Of a stretch of DNA of 64,000 nt, positions 56,332 through 64,000 are shown in pieces. The stretch spans positions 117,477-181,476 of the forward strand of contig NZ_JOCF01000031.1 of the NCBI RefSeq assembly GCF_000720635.1, in the 5' to 3' direction. Positions within the stretch are counted from its first letter, which is position 1; each line of letters opens with the position of its first letter. Below the pieces are notes generated by a model. That model saw nothing but the letters and a program-made list of their open reading frames with translations. It was not told the DNA's origin and did no database searches. The translations under genes and the position numbers were made by a program. Source of the DNA: Streptomyces sp. NRRL WC-3742. GTDB lineage: Bacteria > Actinomycetota > Actinomycetes > Streptomycetales > Streptomycetaceae.

Positions 56332-58275
56332 CTAAGCCCTGTCCGGGCGACGGTCGTTCTCGGCGAGGAGCGTTTCGAGCTCCTCGGCGGCCCGGGCCAG
56401 CACACTGCGGTCCGGGTCGTGGGGCGCCGTCGGACGGGCCGCGGCGTGCAGCGGCGGGCGGTGCGCGCGGGCGGCGGCCGTCAGCTCGTCCAGCGCCCCG
56501 CGGACCCGGTCGATCTCGGCCGGGTCCGGCGTGCGGCCCCCGTAGCGGATCTGCGCCGTGTACGCCGCCACCGCGCCGCCCAGCCGCTCCAGCGCGGCCG
56601 TCGCCGGCAGCCACTGTTCGGCCAGGCGCCCCGTGGGCGGCGGCTCGGACAGGCCCTGGCTCACCTCCTGACGGGCGTCCGCGAGCGCCCGGTACGCCGT
56701 ACGGCGCAGCCACACCTGGGCCTCCCCGGCACCGCCCGTCGCCGCGTCCAGATAGGCGCGCAGCGCGGTCGCGGCCGCCACCAGCCGGGGCTCGATCCGG
56801 TGACGCGGGCGCTCCGGCCACAGCAGGTACCCGAAGACCAGCACGATCGCGCTGGCGAGCGCCGTGTCCAGCACCCGGGGCCAGAACTCGGCGGCGCCGC
56901 TCTGGCCGCCCAACTGCAGCAGGACCAGCGCCATCGGGGTCATCACCACGGTGTTCAGCCCGTAGTGCGCGGCCGTCGCGTACGGGAGCAGGGCGACGCA
57001 CCCGGCGGCGATCACCGTCAGCGCCCACTCGTCCGTGGTGAGGGAGAGCAGCGCGGCCGTCACCGCCACGCCGAGCACCGTGCCGACCGAGCGGCTCACC
57101 GCGCGCAGGAACACCGAGCCGAGGTCCGGCTTGAGGACGAAGGCGATCGTCATCGGAACCCAGTAGCTCTTGCTCAGCGGGTAGTTGGCGGTCACCGCCT
57201 CGCCGACCGCGATGCACAGCGCCACGCGCAGCCCGTACCGGGAGGAGGCCCCGGACAGCGGGCGCGCCCGTAGCCGCCACGGGTCCGGCGGGGGAACGGG
57301 GGCGGTGTCCAGGTGCGCCTCGCGTCCGGCCACCGTGTCGGCAGCGGCGCGCAGGGCCGCGTCCAGGGCCTGCCGGGCCGGGGTGTCCGGCTGCCAGTCG
57401 GGCACGGTGACGTCGGCGGTGCCGTGGCGCAGGGTCTGCGCCAACCGTACGGGGACGGCGGCGACCTCGGGCGGGACCGGACGGGAGGCCCACAGCAGCC
57501 CGGTGGCCGCCTCGGTGGCGGCGAGGGCCGCCTCGTACATCCGCTGCAGGCGGCCGTGGCCGTGGCCGTGTCTCGGGAGGAGGTCCTGCAACTGGTTCAG
57601 ACGGGCCGTCAGCACCTGCCGGGAAGCCGCCGCCTGCGGCGTTCCCAGGTCGGCGAGGGTGCGGCCCAGCGCCTCGTACGCGGTGGCCAGCGCGCGGAGC
57701 CGCGGGTCGGCCTCCGGCCGCTGCCGGGCGCCGGCGGGCAGACCGAGCACGAGGACCAGGACGGCGCCCACCGGCATCATCGGCGCCGCCGCCCACCACG
57801 GATGCGGCAACGGCATGCCGCTGCCCAGCGCCGCCGACACCAGCAGCAGCATCCCGGCCGCCGACCCGCGCGGGCCCGTCGCGCTCAGCGCGCCCGAGAC
57901 GAACGCGGTCAGCGTCAGCGCGGCACCGAGAACGAGAACCGAGACCCCGGCGTGCTGGAGCGCCGTGCCGACCAGCATGCCCAGCGCGGAGGCACAGACG
58001 GCGGTGCCGATCCGGGCAGTACGGAGGCGCAGCGGCTCGACCCGGTCGTTCATCGTCGCGTGCATCGCCCCGAGACCCGCGAACACCCCGAGATCCAGCC
58101 GGTGGGTCAGCAGACCGACGGCGAGGGGCACCGCCATGCCGACGGCCGCGCGCAGCATCAGGGCCAGGGGGAGGGGCGGCCGGGCGGGGCGTGCGGCGCG
58201 GGCCCACCAGGGGGAGTGCGGAGGAAGCAACGAGTCACGTCCGTTCTGCGGCCTCGGGTCGCTGCTGTGCGACAT
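56332..58275 (-). CDS. FUSC-family inner membrane protein
   Basis: A 647-aa membrane protein with two sets of hydrophobic helices (about residues 35-180 and 345-490), each followed by a long soluble segment. The second set includes the FUSC-type YWVPMTIAFVLKPDLGSVFLRAVSRSVGTVLG, related to plant aluminium-activated channels and bacterial YccS/AaeB exporters. The soluble parts are Ala/Arg-rich helices. It probably exports aromatic acids or similar anions; this is inference. Start ATG 58275. Confidence 0.88.
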   Translation of the reverse strand: MSHSSDPRPQNGRDSLLPPHSPWWARAARPARPPLPLALMLRAAVGMAVPLAVGLLTHRLDLGVFAGLGAMHATMNDRVEPLRLRTARIGTAVCASALGMLVGTALQHAGVSVLVLGAALTLTAFVSGALSATGPRGSAAGMLLLVSAALGSGMPLPHPWWAAAPMMPVGAVLVLVLGLPAGARQRPEADPRLRALATAYEALGRTLADLGTPQAAASRQVLTARLNQLQDLLPRHGHGHGRLQRMYEAALAATEAATGLLWASRPVPPEVAAVPVRLAQTLRHGTADVTVPDWQPDTPARQALDAALRAAADTVAGREAHLDTAPVPPPDPWRLRARPLSGASSRYGLRVALCIAVGEAVTANYPLSKSYWVPMTIAFVLKPDLGSVFLRAVSRSVGTVLGVAVTAALLSLTTDEWALTVIAAGCVALLPYATAAHYGLNTVVMTPMALVLLQLGGQSGAAEFWPRVLDTALASAIVLVFGYLLWPERPRHRIEPRLVAAATALRAYLDAATGGAGEAQVWLRRTAYRALADARQEVSQGLSEPPPTGRLAEQWLPATAALERLGGAVAAYTAQIRYGGRTPDPAEIDRVRGALDELTAAARAHRPPLHAAARPTAPHDPDRSVLARAAEELETLLAENDRRPDRA

Positions 58276-58563
58276 TGCGCGGCAGATGGGGCGTACCCGG
58301 CCATTCTAGCCGGGGGTGGCCGGGGGTGGCCGGGGGTGGCTGGGGCCGGTGTTCGTGTCAAGTTCGTACCGATCGTGCACGGCGGGCCGAGGCCCCTGCC
58401 GGGACGACGGGGGTGATGGCTACGATGACGGAGGCGCAATTTGCCCACAGGGCGGGCGGGTTCGCCGTTTTGCTGGACGAGTGATGCGTAGACGGTGTGT
58501 TGCGGAGCGCGGCCCCCGGGGTGTCCCGGAGCGGCGGTCCGCACGGGGGAGGGGTGAACCGCT
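58276..58563. other. Intergenic region upstream of the type VII-like locus
   Basis: About 290 bp between divergent genes. It holds the 10-bp repeats at 58311-58340 and a -10-like TACGAT at 58421-58426. A 22-codon open frame at 58417-58484 is not convincing as a gene. Confidence 0.5.
58311..58340. repeat. Three perfect 10-bp tandem units
   Basis: CGGGGGTGGC three times in a row, followed by a degenerate fourth copy. The G-runs could form a quadruplex on the plus strand. It lies in the FUSC upstream region. Confidence 0.8.
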
Positions 58564-59157
58564 GTGGCAGATCCGGACAAGGTGCTCGGGGACTGGGAGA
58601 GCAAGCCGCCGAAGCCGGTGGCTCCGTCGGAGCCGGGGGGCTCGGCAGACGATGCGCCGTACCTGCTGGAGAGTCAGATCGTCATCCCCATGGGGGTGCC
58701 CATCTACGGCGGGACCAAGGTCAACGTCGCTCCGGTCGTCAGCACGGGGCAGACGGACACCAGCGCCAAGCAGTTGGTGGACGCCTTCGGCAAGCACGAC
58801 GTCAAGGTCGAGATCGACACGCTGACGACGTTCGCGAAGAAGATCGAGGCCCTGCTGCTGGCCATGGAGGGGTCCCCGGCTGCGCCGTACAAGGTGCAGC
58901 AGCAGAAGGTGGAGGGGGTGCACCTCGGCGAGGGCTTCACCGAGGCGACGGCTCTGACGGGGGCCTACGACAAGGTGCACAAGGAACTCGCCAGGCTGCA
59001 TAAGGACTTCGCGTCGCAGATCCAGGCGATGAAGGAATCGGTCTCGAAGTCGGCGGGGCGTTATGCGGCCAACGAGGACCATACGACGGCGGCACAGAAG
59101 GCGGTCGCGGCGAACACAGGTGGGAGTGCGTCGAAGCCGACTGAGGTCGACCTCTGA
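58564..59157 (+). CDS. Helical protein with YxxxE motif, likely type VII secretion substrate or partner
   Basis: A 197-aa protein from GTG 58564. The first 45 residues are Pro/acidic and disordered; a short beta-type segment follows (IVIPMGVPIYGGTKVNVAPVV); residues 70-185 are predicted helical. Near the C-terminus Tyr167-Ala-Ala-Asn-Glu171 matches the YxxxD/E type VII export signal. No transmembrane segment or Sec signal peptide. No named family recognised. It is 45 bp upstream of the WxG protein gene, suggesting a secreted pair. Confidence 0.75.
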   Translation: MADPDKVLGDWESKPPKPVAPSEPGGSADDAPYLLESQIVIPMGVPIYGGTKVNVAPVVSTGQTDTSAKQLVDAFGKHDVKVEIDTLTTFAKKIEALLLAMEGSPAAPYKVQQQKVEGVHLGEGFTEATALTGAYDKVHKELARLHKDFASQIQAMKESVSKSAGRYAANEDHTTAAQKAVAANTGGSASKPTEVDL

Positions 59158-59202
59158 TGGTGGCCAGGGCCGGCGAGGTACGGGGAGACGGGGAGTAGGC
59201 AT

Positions 59203-60864
59203 TTGTCAGGCGCAACGAACTTCGAGAAGAACTCCCACCAGGAGCTCTTCGCCATGGTCTCGGGAACGGATCCCGCGACAGTGCTGGCCCGTAGTCAGCA
59301 GCTCCAAGCGGCCGGACGCGTGCTGAATGAGCTGAGTGCAGCGCTCAAGTCGCATCTGGGAAACGTTAATTGGGACGGTCAGGCCGGGGAGCACTTCAAA
59401 ACCTGGGCCGGCAACCTCCAGCAGTCCGCCGAGAAACTGAGCGCCTACGCGGCGAATGCCGGCAACGCCATGCACCAGGCCGGCGAGGTGCTCAGCAGTG
59501 TCAAGGCGGGTATGCCGCCGGTACCGTCGGATGCCCAGAATTGGGTGACACAGCGCGGCAAGCAGACGGTCGACGCGCAAGCGGTCAAGGACTACCTGAT
59601 GTTCAGCCCGAAGCAGCAGCGCACGCCGGGCCCAGCCACCACCAGTGAGATCGACGCGGCCATGCGCCGTTCCGTCGGTGACAAGTGGGTCACTGAGTCG
59701 CAGGCCATGGCCGGAACGCGCGAGCTCTACATGGCGCGCCAGGAAGCCATCCACCAGATGGAGAAGCTGAGTCAGGCGTACTCGGCGGCGACGACGACGC
59801 TGAATGGGCTCGGCGACAACGTGGTGCTGCCGGGGACGCCTGGCGCGGACGCTGACAGGCACGGCGCGGACACGTACTCAGGCGGTGGTGGTGGCTATGC
59901 GGGTTCGGGAGGAGCCCTTCGCTACCCGCGATCAAGTGGTGGCAGTACGGGCGGCAGCTACCACGCGTCCGCCGCCAACTACGGTGGCGGCTCCGCCTCC
60001 TACCGCGAACCGGGGACGACTGCCTGGGAGCCGACCTCGGGGGGCGCGGGGTCGATCCCGTCGCACGGTGGCGGGCAGCTGCCGTCGGCGCCGCAGGACG
60101 CGGGCACGGGGGGATCGTCGTCCTCGCCGTCCGTCCCGATCGACCCCACCGGCACGGGCCTCGACAGCCTGCCGCCCTCGTCGACCTTGCCCAACCCGAC
60201 GATTCCGGGCAACGGTCCGTTCGTTTCGGACGGTCCGGGCGGTTCCACCCCCGTCTACCCGGGCGGGCCCAACACCCCCGGCAGCGGGCCGGGGATGCCG
60301 GGAATTCCGACGGGTGGGCAGGGCGGCCTGGCGTTCCCGGTCGGGGGCGGCGGTGGGGCCATCCCGGTGAAGAACAGCGGTTCGGGCTCCGTACGGCCGG
60401 GTCCGTTCGGTGGTGGTCGGGGGACAGGGAACCCTGTGACACCTCCGCTTCCCGCCGGAAGAGTGTTCGGTCTCAACGAGGCCGGGCCCGTTGGCGGCAG
60501 CCGGGGCGGCATGCCCATGGGCGGGATGCACCCCGGCATGATGGGCGGTCACGGAGGCGGTGGTGGTGGCGGTCGCTCCGGCGGCAGGGGGTTGACCTCC
60601 ACCCCAGGCGGTGTGGTCGGCGGCCGCAAGGGTCCTGCCGCCGGTGGTGAGTTCACGCCGGGAGGTACGGGCCTGCGCAACCGTGCGGGCGCGGGAGTGG
60701 GCGAGGGCGCTGCACGGGGACAGGGCGGAATGATGGCCCCGGGCATGGCCGGCCATGGCGGCCACAGCGAGCGCGAGCGTCGCAAGCGTGCCGACTACCT
60801 GCACGAGGACGAGGAGACCTGGACCAACGGTACGCCGTACAGCAACCCGGACGTGATTGAGTAG
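59203..60864 (+). CDS. WxG-motif, Gly/Pro-rich PPE-like protein
   Basis: A 553-aa protein. Start TTG 59203 with GGGGAG seven bases before it. Residues 1-200 are helical with NWDGQAG (Trp57-Asp-Gly59), the turn of WXG100/PPE-type proteins. From about 215 to 520 it is Gly/Ser/Pro-rich and presumably disordered. The end, RADYLHEDEETWTNG...NPDVIE, resembles a C-terminal motif seen in other actinobacterial WXG-type proteins (from memory, not searched). Base use is less GC-biased than in neighbours. Predicted type VII-dependent export; function unknown. Confidence 0.8.
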   Translation: MSGATNFEKNSHQELFAMVSGTDPATVLARSQQLQAAGRVLNELSAALKSHLGNVNWDGQAGEHFKTWAGNLQQSAEKLSAYAANAGNAMHQAGEVLSSVKAGMPPVPSDAQNWVTQRGKQTVDAQAVKDYLMFSPKQQRTPGPATTSEIDAAMRRSVGDKWVTESQAMAGTRELYMARQEAIHQMEKLSQAYSAATTTLNGLGDNVVLPGTPGADADRHGADTYSGGGGGYAGSGGALRYPRSSGGSTGGSYHASAANYGGGSASYREPGTTAWEPTSGGAGSIPSHGGGQLPSAPQDAGTGGSSSSPSVPIDPTGTGLDSLPPSSTLPNPTIPGNGPFVSDGPGGSTPVYPGGPNTPGSGPGMPGIPTGGQGGLAFPVGGGGGAIPVKNSGSGSVRPGPFGGGRGTGNPVTPPLPAGRVFGLNEAGPVGGSRGGMPMGGMHPGMMGGHGGGGGGGRSGGRGLTSTPGGVVGGRKGPAAGGEFTPGGTGLRNRAGAGVGEGAARGQGGMMAPGMAGHGGHSERERRKRADYLHEDEETWTNGTPYSNPDVIE

Positions 60865-60873
60865 GACGGCACC

Positions 60874-60913
60874 GTCTGCCCGGTCGCTGGGCTCGCCCAG
60901 CGACCGGGCAGAC
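60874..60913 (+). terminator. Strong terminator between WxG gene and first mycosin
   Basis: Perfect 19-bp stem with a 2-nt spacer (loop formed by opening the last pair), followed by CCGTTTG. It separates the substrate-like pair from the proteases, so the latter need their own promoter or read-through. Confidence 0.9.
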
Positions 60914-60962
60914 CCGTTTGGGCGGGTTTCCGGCCGATGGAGAGATAGGCGAAGAGCTGGTG

Positions 60963-62240
60963 ATGGGGCGGAAAAGCGGGCGGGTGCGTCGACGGGCAGT
61001 CGCTGGGGCGTTGGTGGCAGCGGCGGTGGTGGTCGGTCCGGTTGCCGGGCCGGCCGTCGCTGAGGACACGATCCGTCAGCAGCAGTGGTATCTGGAGGCG
61101 ATGCATGCGCCGGAGATGTGGAAGACCTCCACGGGGCAGGGTGTCACCGTTGCGGTGATCGATGGCGGCTTCAGCATGGAACACCCGGATCTGGCAGGGC
61201 AGTTCCTCCCAGGTAAGGACTTCAGCGGCAGTGCGGGCGGAGTGGGCACAGACGCCACCGGGCACGGTACGGGGATGGCCAGCCTGATTGCCGGGACAGG
61301 CAAGGGCAAGGGGGGAACGGGCGCGCAGGGGCTGGCTCCTGGCGTGAAGATCCTCCCCCTGAAAATCGACAACGGTTCCGTCGGACAAGGGGCGTTGGTC
61401 TCCTCCGCGTTCCTCGGGCAGATGGGTGAGGCCATCACCTATGCGGTGGATCAGGGAGCCAGGGTTGTCAGCATCTCGCAGGGTATGAACGCGGTTGTTC
61501 CGCTGCCCGAAGAAGTGGCCAAGCTGAACGGTGTCATCGCTGCAGCGAAGGCGAAGGGCGCCCTCGTCTTCGCGAGTGTCGGGAACGATGCGAAGGATGG
61601 CAATCCGGTCGAGTACCCAGGCGGTCTCCCGGGCGTGGTCGGGATCGGGGCATTCGACCAGAACGGAACGGTGACGGAGGAGTCCACGCACGGGCCGCAG
61701 GTGAGTTTGGTGGCCCCGGGCAAGGACATGATCGCTGCTTGCACCTCGCCCACCGGCTACTGCAAGAGCCACGGCACCTCCGACGCGACCGCGCTGGCCT
61801 CGGCGTCCGCGGCGCTGGTCTGGTCGGTGCATCCGGACTGGACGGGGAATCAGGTCCTGCGGGTGTTGATCAACACCGCTGGCAAGCCGAAGGACGGTTC
61901 GAACCGAACGGATGACGCGGGTTGGGGCGCGGTGCGTCCGCGGATCGCGCTGACGACTCCTGGAGACCCCGGCCCGGCGGATGTGTCGCCGCTCCCGAAT
62001 GAGACGGCCAAGCCGACGGCCCCCGCACCTTCGCCGAGCGGGTCGGCGACGGCGAGTGTGCCGTCGCAGGGCTCCAGTGGCACGCCGGTGGCGCCGCCGA
62101 AGGCTGATGCATCGTCGGGTTCGGGCGGGAGCGCGCTGCCTATCGTCGGTGGTGTGGTGGCGGGCCTGGTGGTGGTCGCGGGTGTGGTCTTCGTCGTGGT
62201 GCGGCGGCGGAAGGCTGCCGTTTACCCGCCGAACCCGTAG
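60963..62240 (+). CDS. Mycosin-type subtilisin-family serine protease, first copy
   Basis: A 425-aa S8 protease of the type VII-associated mycosin group. Signal peptide (residues 1-35, ending near GPAVAED), then the conserved DTIRQQQWYLEAMHAPEMW, triad Asp67 (VIDGG), His101 (GHGTG) and Ser273 (HGTSDAT), Pro/Ser-rich linker, one C-terminal helix (LPIVGGVVAGLVVVAGVVFVVV) and RRRK. It acts outside, tethered to the membrane. The start is uncertain: ATG 60963 is preferred, GTG 60960 and TTG 60918 are alternatives; no strong ribosome site. Confidence 0.92.
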   Translation: MGRKSGRVRRRAVAGALVAAAVVVGPVAGPAVAEDTIRQQQWYLEAMHAPEMWKTSTGQGVTVAVIDGGFSMEHPDLAGQFLPGKDFSGSAGGVGTDATGHGTGMASLIAGTGKGKGGTGAQGLAPGVKILPLKIDNGSVGQGALVSSAFLGQMGEAITYAVDQGARVVSISQGMNAVVPLPEEVAKLNGVIAAAKAKGALVFASVGNDAKDGNPVEYPGGLPGVVGIGAFDQNGTVTEESTHGPQVSLVAPGKDMIAACTSPTGYCKSHGTSDATALASASAALVWSVHPDWTGNQVLRVLINTAGKPKDGSNRTDDAGWGAVRPRIALTTPGDPGPADVSPLPNETAKPTAPAPSPSGSATASVPSQGSSGTPVAPPKADASSGSGGSALPIVGGVVAGLVVVAGVVFVVVRRRKAAVYPPNP

Positions 62241-62257
62241 ACCGGGAACGGGGAGTC

Positions 62258-63478
62258 GTGAAGCGTTGGCGGGCTGCGGTCGGAGCGCTGGCGGCGGCGA
62301 CAGTCGCGGTCGGTCCGGCCGTCGGCCCGGCCTTCGCCGACACGATTCGGCAGCAGCAGTGGCACCTGGAGGCGATGCACGCGCCGGAGATGTGGAGGAC
62401 CACCGAGGGGCAGGGCGTCACCGTCGCCGTGATCGACGGCGGGTTCGATCTGCAACATCCGGACCTGGCAGGCCAGTTCCTCCCGGGCAGGGACTTCGGC
62501 GGCAGCCCAGGCGGGGTCGGGTCCGACCCGGACGGGCACGGCACCGGGATGGCCGGCCTGATCGCGGGGACGGGCAAGGGTCTGGGCGGGACGGGGGCCC
62601 ACGGTCTGGCGCCGGGTGTGAAGCTCCTCCCCCTCAAGATCAACAACGGGGCGGTCGAGTCACTCGTCCCCTCCGACTTCACGGGACAGCTCTCCGCAGC
62701 CATCACCTACGCGGCAGACCGGGGCGCCAAGGTCGTGAGCATCTCGCAGGCGATGAGTGAGGCGGTTCCGTCACCGGAGGATGTGGCCACGTTGCGGGGC
62801 GCCGTCGCCGCCGCACGGGCGAAGGGCGTGCTCGTGGTCGCGAGTGTCGGCAACGACGCTCGGAAGGGCAATCCGGTCGAGATCCCGGCAGCTCTGCCAG
62901 GTGTCGTCGGCGTCGGGGCGACCGATCGGGACGGAGCGGTGACGGACGAGTCCGGGTACGGGCCGCAGGTGGTCTTCGTGGCCCCGGGGAAGGATCTGAT
63001 CGCTGCCTGCACCGCGTCCTCCGGCTACTGCAGGAGTCACGGCACCTCGGATGCGACGGCCCTGGTGTCCGCTTCGGCCGCGCTGCTGTGGTCGGCGCAT
63101 CCGGACTGGTCGGCGAACCAGGTTCTGCGGGTGCTGATCAACACGGCCGACGGGCCGAAGGGCGGGTCCGCCCGTACGGACCGCCTCGGATATGGCTCCG
63201 TGCGGCCGTGGATCGCCTTGGCGGCTCCGGGCGATCCCGGCCCGGCGGATCTTCCGCCCCTCCCGATCGCTGAGGCCGCACCTTCCACCACACCCTCCAC
63301 CGCGCCGAGTTCGGTGGCGGCCGCGACCCCCGGCAGCGCGCCGAAGGCCGATGCGTCGTCGGGTCCCGGCGGGAGCATCCTGCCGATCGCCGCAGGCGCG
63401 GTGGCGGCCCTGGCCGTGGTCGCGGCCGTGGTGTTCGCCGTGCTGCGGCGGAGGCGTGGGTCGACCGCCGCGCAGTAG
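62258..63478 (+). CDS. Mycosin-type subtilisin-family serine protease, second copy
   Basis: A 406-aa paralogue of the preceding gene, 17 bp downstream. Same layout: signal peptide (ending near GPAFAD), DTIRQQQWHLEAMHAPEMW, triad Asp60, His94, Ser264, Pro/Ala-rich linker and a C-terminal helix (LPIAAGAVAALAVVAAVVFAVL) with RRRR. GTG 62258 has GGGGAG upstream. The two are clearly a tandem duplication, with divergence mainly in the linker and around residues 190-240. Both triads are intact, so both may be active on different substrates. Confidence 0.93.
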   Translation: MKRWRAAVGALAAATVAVGPAVGPAFADTIRQQQWHLEAMHAPEMWRTTEGQGVTVAVIDGGFDLQHPDLAGQFLPGRDFGGSPGGVGSDPDGHGTGMAGLIAGTGKGLGGTGAHGLAPGVKLLPLKINNGAVESLVPSDFTGQLSAAITYAADRGAKVVSISQAMSEAVPSPEDVATLRGAVAAARAKGVLVVASVGNDARKGNPVEIPAALPGVVGVGATDRDGAVTDESGYGPQVVFVAPGKDLIAACTASSGYCRSHGTSDATALVSASAALLWSAHPDWSANQVLRVLINTADGPKGGSARTDRLGYGSVRPWIALAAPGDPGPADLPPLPIAEAAPSTTPSTAPSSVAAATPGSAPKADASSGPGGSILPIAAGAVAALAVVAAVVFAVLRRRRGSTAAQ

Positions 63479-63599
63479 CGCAGCATCAGCACAGCCCCGC
63501 CCGGGTGGTCGCGCGTGGGGGCGCGGGCCCGGGCGTTCGCACCGGGGTCACCCGGGTGGGGGCTGGTGGGCGGTGCGGCGGGGTCGGGAGGGTGGCGGT

Positions 63600-64000
63600 A
63601 TGAGTGCGGAGGATGGGCAGGTGCGGCGGGCGGCGGTGGCCGCGTTGGTCGGGACGGCGATCGAGTTCTACGACTTCTTCATCTACGGGACGGCGGCGGC
63701 GCTGGTTTTCGGGCCGGTGTTCTTTCCCGGGCTCGGCGCGGTGGGGGCGTTGTTGGCGGCGTTCTCGGTGTACGCGGTGGCGTTTCTGGCGCGGCCGTTG
63801 GGGGCGGTGGTGTTCGGGCATTTCGGGGACAGGGTGGGGCGGTGGGCGGTGTTGGTGGTGTCGCTGCTGTTGATGGGGGTGGCGACGGCGCTGGTGGGGG
63901 TGTTGCCGGGGTTCGGGGCGTGGGGGTGGTGGGCGCCGGGGGCGCTGGTGGTGCTGCGGGTGTGTCAGGGCGTGGGGTTGGGCGGGGAGTGGGGCGGGGC
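63600..64000 (+). CDS. MHS-family MFS transporter (3' end outside window)
   Basis: The first 133 residues of a metabolite:H+ symporter-type permease. VGTAIEFYDFFIYGTAAALVFGPVFFP is the family's TM1 signature; FGHFGDRVGRW is motif A; RVCQGVGLGGEWGG is the next conserved helix. ATG 63600. Codon third positions are almost only G (GCG, GTG, GGG, CTG), unlike most genes in the window, which prefer C. Substrate unknown; organic acids or osmolytes are usual. Confidence 0.9.
   Translation, partial: MSAEDGQVRRAAVAALVGTAIEFYDFFIYGTAAALVFGPVFFPGLGAVGALLAAFSVYAVAFLARPLGAVVFGHFGDRVGRWAVLVVSLLLMGVATALVGVLPGFGAWGWWAPGALVVLRVCQGVGLGGEWGG

Noticed and set aside
58417..58484. A 22-codon open frame with ATG upstream of the secretion-like locus
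   Set aside because: No ribosome site, no similarity that I recognise, and it lies where promoter elements are expected.

Overview
This is a very GC-rich actinobacterial chromosome segment. Gene content and order point to a Streptomycetaceae member (Streptomyces or Kitasatospora); genus and species cannot be fixed from the window. Support comes from an HrdD-type sigma factor with a SigR-type promoter, SepX next to molybdenum-cofactor genes, and the metG-tatD-rsmA-ispE block. There are no rRNA genes, insertion sequences or CRISPR arrays, and one tRNA gene.

Left end (1-11.4 kb): edge of a type I polyketide cluster. Two PKS genes run leftward. One is a single KS-AT-ACP module. The other is cut by the window edge and begins with a KSQ loading module (active-site Cys replaced by Gln) with a methylmalonyl-type AT, predicting a propionate starter, followed by a malonyl-type module with DH and the start of a KR. 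A divergent type II thioesterase gene is the editing enzyme.

11.5-31 kb: efflux pump with its TetR regulator (apparently starting at ATC), PAP2 phosphatase, hrdD, mscL, an FmdB-type zinc ribbon, an MFS exporter, a K+/H+ antiporter, a penicillin-acylase-type hydrolase, 5-formyl-THF cyclo-ligase, a GGDEF protein, galU, then glp/moeA-moaC-mog-acetyltransferase-sepX and tRNA-Ala(CGC).

31-49 kb: envelope genes. GT87 and DUF2079 membrane proteins, a secreted von Willebrand A operon, a small ABC exporter, a RodA/FtsW plus class B PBP pair, an amino acid permease, a second GT87 protein, a PBP with an NTF2-like extension, and a protein O-mannosyltransferase.

49-58 kb: rsmI, a zinc-ribbon protein, metG, tatD, rsmA, ispE, an ABC-F ATPase and a FUSC membrane protein. 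The rpfB gene usually found between tatD and rsmA is absent.

58.5-63.5 kb: a small type VII secretion-like locus without secretion machinery: a helical protein with a YxxxE motif, a Gly/Pro-rich WxG protein, and two tandem mycosin-type proteases. The window ends inside an MHS-family transporter gene.

Unusual signals: non-ATG/GTG/TTG starts (ATC for tetR, CTG for the acetyltransferase); four genes whose 3' ends are copied as short tandem repeats carrying extra stop codons; many -10 hexamers 6-8 nt before a start codon, suggesting leaderless mRNAs; and candidate operators around the PKS and efflux genes.
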